A program made the position numbers and the translations under genes. A DNA stretch of 6,118 nucleotides from Desulfobacula sp. (lineage in GTDB: Bacteria; Desulfobacterota; Desulfobacteria; Desulfobacterales; Desulfobacteraceae). The DNA lies in the NCBI RefSeq assembly GCF_021107415.1, contig NZ_JAIOSW010000214.1, forward strand, positions 1 to 6,118, read 5' to 3'. Position 1 is the first letter of the stretch; each line of letters starts with the position of its first letter. Below are positions 1 through 6,118 of the stretch, one piece after another. The notes under the pieces are model-generated. The model was not told the origin of the DNA. It did no database searches and was given only the letters and a program-made list of their open reading frames with translations.

Positions 1-785
1 CTTTTTGCAGGCGGGATTCCTTCCCAGGTAGCAGAACTTGAAAAGGCAGGGACTAAAACCTATCTTCATACACCATCGGTATCCATGATGGAAAATGCCC
101 TGAAAAACGGATGCAAACGGTTTATTTTTGAAGGCGGAGAAGCTGGTGGCCATGTGGGTACTCTTTCTTCCATGGTGCTGTGGGAGGATGCCATAGCCAC
201 TTTAATTAATAACAATTATGATCTGTCTGATTTATACCTGATATTTGCCGGTGGCATTTCCACCTGCTTTGCATCATTTTTTATTTCAGGCCTTGCATCC
301 TTTCTTGCGGCTAAAGGGGCAAAAATCGGTATCCAGGTGGGAACAGCCTATCTTTTTGCCGATGAAATTGTGGCAACCAAGAGTATTAAGTCTCAATATC
401 AGGAAATTATTATCCGGGAAAATGAGACCATGGTGATCGGCAAAAGTTTAGGACTGGCATCCAGAACCGCACCCACACAGTTTGCCAGAATGATGGTTGA
501 AACTGAAGCTGCGATGATAAAAAATAAGGAAAGCCTTGAGAAAATAAAACGGGCCTTTGAAAAGAAAAATATCGGTTCGCTGCTCATCGGAGCAAAAGGA
601 TTCCTGCCGGATTTTAAAAATCCCGGACCGGATAATTATACCTGGTTTGAAGGTGAAGAGCACAAGGAAAAGGGCAATTTTCTTGTGGGGGACAGCCTGG
701 CCTTTTTTGATCGATCCGTCACCATAAAAGAGATCCATGCTAAATATTTTGAGGCAAAATCAACACTTTACAAAAACATTAATTT
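1..785 (+). other. Domain: FMN-dependent nitronate monooxygenase-like enoyl reductase (C-terminal part), residues 1-261
   Basis: This is the C-terminal portion of an FMN-binding TIM barrel of the nitronate monooxygenase/2-nitropropane dioxygenase family. In Pfa-type synthases (PfaD) and some PKSs this fold acts as the enoyl reductase. Seen: AGGIPSQ at 3-9, FEGGEAGGHVG at 43-53 with H51 at the family's conserved His, a phosphate-loop motif FAGGIS at 82-87, GIQVGTAYLF at 110-119, and ASRTAPT at 153-159. A closing segment GNFLVGDSLAFFD (225-237) resembles the tail that follows such reductase domains in PKSs, where a G-x-hydrophobic-x-G motif leads into a KS linker. About 240-260 of the usual 320-plus residues are here; the N-terminal part, with much of the FMN site, lies upstream. 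The fusion to a KS indicates a reductive rather than a nitronate-detoxifying role. This is an inference from context. The EAGGH version also differs from the SGGH form common in PfaD/PksE. Confidence 0.85.
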
Positions 786-3700
786 TCTTGAAATATTTTC
801 AAGCCCGAAAGGCAAAATTAATGATGAGATTGCCGTAATCGGTATCGGTTGTATTTTACCGGATGCTGATGATCCGGACAGCTTGTGGGAGAATATTTTA
901 AATAAAAAATATTCCATCAGCCGGATGCCAGAGTCAAGATTTGATCACGATCTCTATTATGATCCTGACAAGAGTGCGGAAGATAAGACGTATACCACTC
1001 TTGCAGGGCACGTCGATCATTTCAAATTTGATATGGAACGGTTCGGATATGCTGAAAACAAGGAAAAAAGACTTTCCCGCAGTCAAAAAATGGTCTTGCA
1101 GACTGCATACAAGGCAGTTGAGAATGCAGGACTTCTCGGAGATGACAATCGTCTGATCAGTGATGACCCTTCAAGAACGGCCGTTATTATCGCCACCTGC
1201 CTTTCCAATGAGTTGGGAAATGATCTTCAGCTCAAGTACTGGTATCCGCAACTGGTATCCATGATGGAGAAAACAGATGAATATCAGAGCTTAAGTGATC
1301 CGGAAAAAGAAAGTGTCAAACAGGTGTTGATGGAAGGAATTGAAGGGGAAAACAAAGGATATGATCCTGTCCATGGTATGCTGTTGAACATTGAAGCTTC
1401 AAGGATTGCCCGACACATGGGTATCAGGGGTGCAAATTATGTTGTGGATGCTGCCTGCGCATCTTCGGTGACTGCACTTGACGCTGCAACAGGCGAACTT
1501 TTATCCGGTGAACACGATCAGGTCATTGTGGGTGGAGTAAATACTAATCTGACACCTGAAGCCTTTATCGGGTTTGCAAAAATGGGAACCTTGTCTGCTA
1601 CGGGATCATTTCCGTTTGATGAGCGGGCTGACGGGTTCATTCTGGGAGAGGGCTCGGTTGTTTTTGTGTTAAAAAGAATGAAAGATGCCATAAGGGACAA
1701 GAACCGGATTTTTGGTGTCATCAATTCCATTGGCTCAAGTTCCGACGGCAAAGGAAAGGCCATTGCCGCACCAAATCCAACAGGGCAGGTGTTAAGCATT
1801 CAGCGGTGTTTTGAAAATATTAAGCCTTCTATCCAACCTGAAGATGTTGGATTTATTGAAGCCCACGGTACATCCACCACCATTGGTGATCAGGCAGAGC
1901 TTGAGACCTTAAATTTAATATATAAAAATGCCAATGTGGGGGTCAGTTCCATTAAGTCCCAGATTGGTCATCTTTTGGGATGTGCAGGTTCTGTCGGGCT
2001 CTTAAAAGCCTTGCTGGCTGTTAACAAGGGTGTCTTGCCTCCCAATGGGCAATTTGAAACCCTTGCAAAGAGCCATGATTTAAAAGGGTCTTCCCTTTAT
2101 ATTTTAAAAGAGCAAAAACAATGGACAACCAAAGACAGCACATCCAGAAAGGCCAGTATCTCTTCTTACGGGTTTGGGGGTATTAATTATCACATGGTGG
2201 TTGAGCAGATGACCGAGAACTACCATCAGGTTTCACGGGATATTTTTACCGACCCTGACTATGATTTTAATGATGATAGAATTGTGGTTGCAGGACTTGG
2301 GGTTTTCCTTCCGGGTGCAAAAAATACAGAGGAGTTCTGGGAAAAACTTGAATCGGGGAAAAAACAATTATCCCATATCCCGGCCGACCATTTTGACAAT
2401 GAGGCTTATGCAAAGCTTGATAAAAATTCACATTACAGGCTTCCAAATGTAAACGTGGGTGTGGTCAAAGAGCATAAGTTCAATAATTTGAAATACAGAA
2501 TGCCGCCCATGATGGTAAAATCCATTGAAAGGGGACAGATCTTCGGACTTGAGGCAGCCAGTGAGGCGCTTGAAAGCTCAGGCCTGCTGGAGCAATTGTC
2601 TGCTGGTAACAAAGTCGGTGTCATCCTTGGTACCATTTCAGGAGAGCGGCAGAGCAAAAATATTATCAGGGTTAGAAAACACTTTATCGCCAATATTATT
2701 AAAAATTGTTCCAAAATTGATTCTGAAAAACTTGCCAGACTTTCGGAACAACTTGTGGAATCCATCCGGAATGCAATTCCGGCGAACAATGAAGATACCA
2801 CGCCCGGGCTTTTGTCCAACATTATCTCCGGCAGGATTACCAATTATTTCGGGTTGAACGGTGCCAATTACGTGATAGATGCATCCTGTGCATCTTCCTC
2901 CATCGCCATGAGAAATGCGGCCAGGAATTTAAAACACAAAGATCTTGATTTTGTCCTTGCCGGCGGGGTTGACTGCAACCTTTATCCGGCAGTCCTCATG
3001 GCCTTTAAACGCATCGGTTTGTTGTCGGAAGGGGATTGCAATTTTTATGATTCCAGGGCAGATGGATATGTCATGGGAGAGGGTGCCGCCATTCATGTGA
3101 TGACCACCTATAAAAAAGCCTGCGAGTATAATATGGAGATTCTGGGCGAGATCAACGAAAGTTCTGTACGTTCAAGCGTGCCGGATCATCTGCTTTCCCC
3201 TTCGGAGCAGACCTTTGTCTCCACTATAAATGAAACATATTATAAAGCCGGGATCAGAAAGCAGGATATCAATCACTTAGACCTGTTTGCATTTTCCAAT
3301 ATTTTTGGTGATATGGTTGAAAAGCAGGTGATTGAAAAGTGTTTTGACCATGAAATGCATTGTGGAAACATCAAATCCCAGTTCGGGTATTTCAAAGCCG
3401 CCAACCCGGCTGTTGCCATGGCAAAGCTGATGCTCATGAACCGCAAGGGAAAAATTCTGCCGGACTTTAATTATAATCCCGAGCATTCTATTTTAAACGA
3501 TTGTAAAATTTTAAAATCTGCCCGGCAGATAGTTGTCAAACCCAAAGGCCAGCCTTTTAGATTCGCCGCAAATGTCAACGGTATTGGCGGTAATCATTGC
3601 CATATGATTATGAGTACATTGCCGGCAGAGCTTGAAAGAGAACAACCGGCAGTGAACGTAGAATTCAAGGCAGCGGCAGGGGATGATATCGTATTAATAG

Positions 3701-6118
3701 ACCATGCTTACTCTGCTGATAACAGGGGTAAAAAATTGAGAATGGTCGCACTTCTTTCCGGCCAGGGCGCCCAGAGAAGCCGCATGATGAAGGAATTGTT
3801 TGAAAAAGATGCCTACATCAGAAAGATAATGGAAAAAGGCGAAAAAATATTTGTTGAACAGCGGGGTTACTCTTTGCTGGAAATGATGTTTGGTACGGAT
3901 GATGCCATTCACTCAACACAGAATACCCAACCCGCAGTTTTTCTTTCTTCTGCCGCTGTTTACAGCCGCCTGTCCCGTGAAGGATTTTCACCCGATTATT
4001 TTATCGGTCACAGTGTGGGTGAATACACGGCTCTTTTCTGTAGCGGCATGCTTTCCTTTGATGATGCCATGCGTCTGATCATTAAACGGTCGGATTTAAT
4101 GTATGAAGCCACCTTAAAGGTTCCGGGTAAAATCATGGTGGTATTTAAAAATGAAAAAGAAACAAAACATCTGATCAGAAAATCATTTGTATCTCACGTT
4201 TATATTACCAATAAAAACAGTGAAAAACAGACGGCTGTTTCCGGTCAGGCCGAGGATATTGAAAAGTTCTGCGCCTTTTTGGCCCAGCAGGAGATTTTTT
4301 ATAAAAAGTTGAATCTCACCGGGGCTTTTCATACGCCCCTGCTGAAAGATGCTTCCCAAAAATTAAGGGCATATCTGGATACCATAACTTTTAATGAGAC
4401 CCCGTTTGGAAAAATTATTTCCAACACCACTGCAAGACCCTATCCTGAAATACGTGAAGAGGTCAAAGACCTGTTGGCAAGACAGATTATCTCACCGGTT
4501 GAATTTATTAAATCCATAGAAGATGTCTATATGTCCGGCAAAACTCATTTTATTGAGATCGGTCCGTCAAGGCTTCTGGTAAATCTTTTGAAAAATATCA
4601 ATATCGGAGAGTACAGCACAGCCGTATCCGTTGATGCAAAGATCGGGGAAATCAAATCATTTGAAGAGTGCAGAAAATATCTCCTGGGCTGCAATGCAAT
4701 TTTTGAGACAAAATCTGTCCCGGTAAATGGGTCTGAAATTATCCCCGGGAATAGAGAGGAGTTACCCAAAATAGAGATGTCTGAAGATTTTGAATCCTTT
4801 AAACAAAATAACCAGAAACTGATTGATCAGATCCTTTATAAGGAATATCAGCACCAGAAACGTCAATCTGCCATTGATGCCATTGAAAGATATGATTTTA
4901 ATACTAATAAAATATTGATTTCAGGTGTTTCAGTGGGACTTCCGGGAAAAGCCAGACGTGTATTTGCAGCAGATAATTTAGATGCCATCCTGAATGGCGA
5001 AAATTTTATCGACTCCCAGACGGTGGAAGCACAGGAAAAAATTATTGATAAGAATGTGATCAAGCTTTACAAACAGCCGGACGGGAATGCCAGGTTTGTC
5101 CAGATTACCAAAACTGAAGATGTCATTCATCTGGCCGGCCAGCTGGGGTATTTTGACCTTACAGATGAATACGGCATAAAGACGCAGTACGATATCAGCA
5201 TGGCTATTGCTATTGCTGCCGGAATTGAAGCGTTAAAAGATGCTGATATTCCTTTGGTGATGCAGTATAAAAAGGTGAAAGACGGGAAAAGTATGATTCC
5301 CGACGGGTTTGCTTTGCCCGAGGCAATGCAGGAAGAAACAGGGGTGATTGTTTCATCGATATTGCCCAATATTGAAACCTTTATTACGGAACTTGAAAAA
5401 TATTATTATGAGAAACTGTTTCTCAAACCCTATGAAGAGTTTGAAAATATTTATTATTATCTCATGGAGAAAATAAAAGATCAGGATATTAAAGAACAGC
5501 TGACAGAATGGTTTTTCAAGGCAAAATCAAGAAAACGCTCAGAGTTTACTACCTACAAGTTTGACAGGAATTTTCTGGCCAATGCCACCCCCCTGGGAGC
5601 TGCCTACCTTGCCCAGATTATCAAAGCCAAAGGTCCCAATACGCATGTCAGTGCTGCCTGTGCGTCCACTACCCTTGCCATTGGTATTGCTGAAGACTGG
5701 ATCAGGGTCGGTCGATGCAAGAGGGTTATTGTCATAGGCGGCGAAAATATGACCTCGCCAAATCAGGGCCCTTGGATAGAAGCTGGATTTTTGGCAGTGG
5801 GTGCCGCCACCATTAAGAAGAGAGTGTCAGAAGCTGCCAAACCCTTTGATGAAGATCGTAACGGTACCATCCTCGGAGCAGGTGCTGTCGGCCTTGTCAT
5901 TGAAAGGGAAAGCTGTGCAAAGAAAAGAGGCATGAACGGTCAGTGCGAGATTCTGGGTACGCATATGGCCAACTCTGCTTATCATGCCTTTAATATTGAT
6001 GTACCCCACATGGGCTCTGAGATGAAAAAATTTGTCAAAAAAGTTGAAAAACAAAATGGCATCAGGAAGGCAGACTATGCGGATAAGCTTCTTTTCATGT
6101 CCCATGAAACGTATACTC
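1..6118 (+). CDS. Giant multidomain type I fatty acid/polyketide synthase (NMO/ER-KS-KS°-AT-KS), partial at both ends
   Basis: Frame 1 has no stop in 2039 consecutive codons and carries five recognisable synthase domains in order, so the window is internal to one gene. The product is a cytoplasmic megasynthase that builds an acyl or polyketide chain from activated dicarboxylate units. Seen: an EAGGH flavin-domain motif (47-51); KS motifs around C486, H622 and H657; a second KS fold with C963 but no catalytic His; AT motifs GQGAQ (1254), GHSVGE (1336) and AFHTP (1442); and a third KS with C1887 and H2035. No start codon or ribosome binding site is assigned because the frame is already inside the flavin domain at base 1. 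No ACP, KR, DH or TE is present in this part. The composition resembles PUFA/secondary-lipid synthases (PfaA/PfaC/PfaD; thraustochytrid subunit B) rather than modular antibiotic PKSs. The exact lipid product cannot be told, so no gene symbol is given. All shorter ORFs in other frames are shadows of this frame. Confidence 0.96.
829..2205 (+). other. Domain: ketosynthase KS1, complete and with an intact catalytic triad, residues 277-735
   Basis: This is a beta-ketoacyl synthase of the type I PKS/Pfa class, which carries out decarboxylative Claisen condensation. It opens with IAVIGIGCILPDA (277-289). The nucleophile is C486 in DAACASS (483-489), the first His is H622 in EAHGTST (620-626), and the second is H657 in IKSQIGH (651-657) with K652 conserved. 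ADGFILGEG lies near 544-552, and the domain closes with SYGFGG (722-727), which keeps the gatekeeper Phe (F725), followed by NYHMVVE. The Cys comes about 210 residues into the domain, later than in ordinary modular KSs. The reason is an extended charged region around 415-460 (KTDEYQSLSDPEKE and following), a trait I associate with large lipid-type synthases. All catalytic residues are present, so this is expected to be the main elongating KS. A linker of only about 23 residues joins it to KS2, which suggests a fixed KS/KS-like pair. Confidence 0.95.
2275..3618 (+). other. Domain: degenerate ketosynthase KS2, chain-length-factor-like (Cys kept, both His lost), residues 759-1206
   Basis: The fold is clearly a ketosynthase. 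It starts RIVVAGLGVFLPGA (760-773), has DASCASS at 960-966 with C963 at the nucleophile position, RADGYVMGEG around 1019-1028, and a KS-type ending NGIGGNHCHM (1193-1202). Aligned without gaps to KS1, the EAHGTST segment becomes DLFAFSN (1094-1100), so catalytic His 1 is F1096. The IKSQIGH segment becomes IKSQFGY (1124-1130), so His 2 is Y1130. K1125 is kept. The gatekeeper Phe of GFGG is I1195. Without either His, decarboxylative condensation is not expected, and the domain probably acts as a chain length factor or structural partner for KS1, as the CLF does in PfaC and thraustochytrid subunit B. The retained Cys might still hold or transfer an acyl group. The CLF-like role is inferred from the tandem KS-KS° layout. 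Confidence 0.9.
3619..3741 (+). other. Interdomain linker between KS2 and AT, residues 1207-1247
   Basis: About 41 residues connect the end of the KS2 fold to the first strand of the acyltransferase. The stretch is rich in Glu, Ala and Asp, followed by a short hydrophobic IVLIDHAY run (1227-1234) and a basic NRGKKLR tail (1241-1247). It is much shorter than a carrier protein and has no Asp-Ser-Leu/Ile phosphopantetheine site. It is compatible with the small KS-to-AT adaptor found in type I synthases. Confidence 0.6.
3742..4635 (+). other. Domain: acyltransferase (malonyl-CoA:ACP type), residues 1248-1545
   Basis: This is an acyltransferase of the FabD/PKS-AT family, which moves an acyl unit from CoA to a carrier protein. 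Seen: MVALLSGQGAQ (1248-1258), NTQPAVF (1308-1314), the nucleophile S1338 in GHSVGE (1336-1341), and R1363 exactly 25 residues later. The catalytic His is H1444 in GAFHTPLL (1441-1448), 106 residues after the Ser, and the domain closes with HFIEIGPS (1516-1523). In malonyl transacylases the corresponding Arg pairs with the free carboxylate of the extender. Its presence, plus AFH (malonyl-like HAFH rather than methylmalonyl YASH), supports malonyl specificity. That substrate call is an inference, while the fold and active site are directly visible. Length and spacing are normal and nothing appears broken. The AT follows the KS-CLF-like pair, as in thraustochytrid PUFA synthase subunit B. Confidence 0.94.
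4636..4911 (+). other. Charged interdomain linker between AT and KS3, residues 1546-1637
   Basis: About 90 residues separate the last AT motif from the next KS fold. The first part (1546-1570) is probably the AT's closing helix. It is followed by a Pro/Gly/Glu-containing stretch (about 1575-1595) and then a strongly charged, Lys/Gln/Glu-rich segment (about 1598-1632) that looks helical, possibly a coiled-coil or docking helix. The length could nearly hold a carrier protein, but no Gly-x-Asp-Ser-Leu/Ile phosphopantetheine motif or close variant is present, so no ACP is called. Confidence 0.6.
4912..6118 (+). other. Domain: divergent ketosynthase KS3, C-terminally truncated by the window end, residues 1638-2039
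   Basis: This is a third ketosynthase of a subtype clearly different from KS1 and KS2. It starts ILISGVSVGLPGKA (1638-1651). The nucleophile is C1887 in SAACASTT (1884-1891), followed by RVIVIGGENM and the acidic/basic DEDRNGTILGAGA motif around 1952-1964. The last residues in view, FMSHETYT (2032-2039), line up with the usual IEAHGTGT segment, which puts the first catalytic His at H2035. The second His and the GFGG end lie beyond the window. The Cys comes about 250 residues into the domain because of a long insert (about 1750-1845) rich in aromatic and charged residues, including two Tyr-Tyr-Tyr runs (1801-1803, 1818-1820). From memory, KS domains with a SHETYT-type His motif occur in large lipid/PKS synthases carrying an NMO domain, so it fits this protein. 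It is probably active. A role in priming or in a different condensation is speculative. Confidence 0.9.

Noticed and set aside
448..738. Minus-strand ORF of 96 codons
   Set aside because: It lies opposite the flavin-domain frame, which has clear family motifs. The translation has no recognisable domain, so it is a shadow.
78..1268. Short direct repeat, ggtatccatgatgga, at 78-92 and 1254-1268
   Set aside because: It is only 15 bases long, both copies encode VSMME in frame in unrelated domains, and there is no flanking similarity. It is a chance match with no mobile-element features.
2433..2843. Minus-strand ORF of 136 codons, the longest complete ORF in another frame
   Set aside because: It is fully antisense to the KS2 coding frame, which has conserved KS residues throughout. 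Its Ser/Leu-rich translation matches nothing and is typical of the complement of a coding frame.
2525..2857. Plus-strand ORF of 110 codons in a different frame inside KS2
   Set aside because: It overlaps the KS2 frame, which continues unbroken on both sides, so there is no frameshift. The product is unlike any known protein.
2887..3390. KS2 as a pseudodomain damaged by a sequencing error or frameshift
   Set aside because: The frame is continuous and KS motifs flank both replaced His positions at exact gapless spacing to KS1, so the His losses are substitutions and not a frame slip.
4690..4911. Possible carrier protein (ACP) in the AT-KS3 linker, suggested by length
   Set aside because: There is no Gly-x-Asp-Ser-Leu/Ile motif or close variant and no helix pattern around a Ser attachment site.
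5827..6105. Minus-strand ORF of 92 codons near the window end
   Set aside because: It is antisense to the KS3 motif region (DEDRNGTILGAGA to SHETYT) and has no domain signal.

Overview
The whole window is the inside of one very large plus-strand gene. Reading frame 1 is open from base 1 to base 6118 (2039 complete codons plus one base) with no stop, and neither the start nor the end of the gene is in view. No intergenic DNA, promoter, terminator, RNA gene, mobile element, repeat array or CRISPR was seen. Residue numbers below count from the first codon of the window (codon n starts at base 3n-2).

The encoded protein is a multidomain type I fatty acid/polyketide synthase of the polyunsaturated-fatty-acid (Pfa) or 'secondary lipid' synthase kind. 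In order: the C-terminal part of an FMN-binding TIM-barrel domain of the nitronate monooxygenase family, which in such synthases serves as the enoyl reductase (about 1-785); a complete ketosynthase KS1 with an intact Cys-His-His triad (829-2205); a second ketosynthase fold KS2 that keeps the Cys but has lost both catalytic histidines, hence chain-length-factor-like (2275-3618); an acyltransferase with Ser, His and the carboxylate-binding Arg, so probably malonyl-specific (3742-4635); a charged linker (4636-4911); and a divergent third ketosynthase KS3, cut by the window end just after its first catalytic His (4912-6118).

How the parts should work together (inference): the AT loads malonyl units onto an acyl carrier protein, KS1 condenses them with KS2 as structural partner, and the flavin domain reduces enoyl intermediates. 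KS3 could prime the line or carry out a separate class of condensation. No carrier protein, ketoreductase, dehydratase or thioesterase is visible, so these must lie outside the window, either further along the same polypeptide or in neighbouring genes. The module set ER, KS, CLF-like, AT matches that of thraustochytrid PUFA synthase subunit B (KS-CLF-AT-ER), but with the reductase at the front and an extra KS at the back.

Organism: a bacterium with moderately low G+C (low-to-mid forties percent by eye). Large lipid synthases of this type are known from marine Deltaproteobacteria/Desulfobacterota among other groups, and the codon style fits a marine sulfate reducer. That placement is a weak inference, because nothing in the window identifies the taxon directly.
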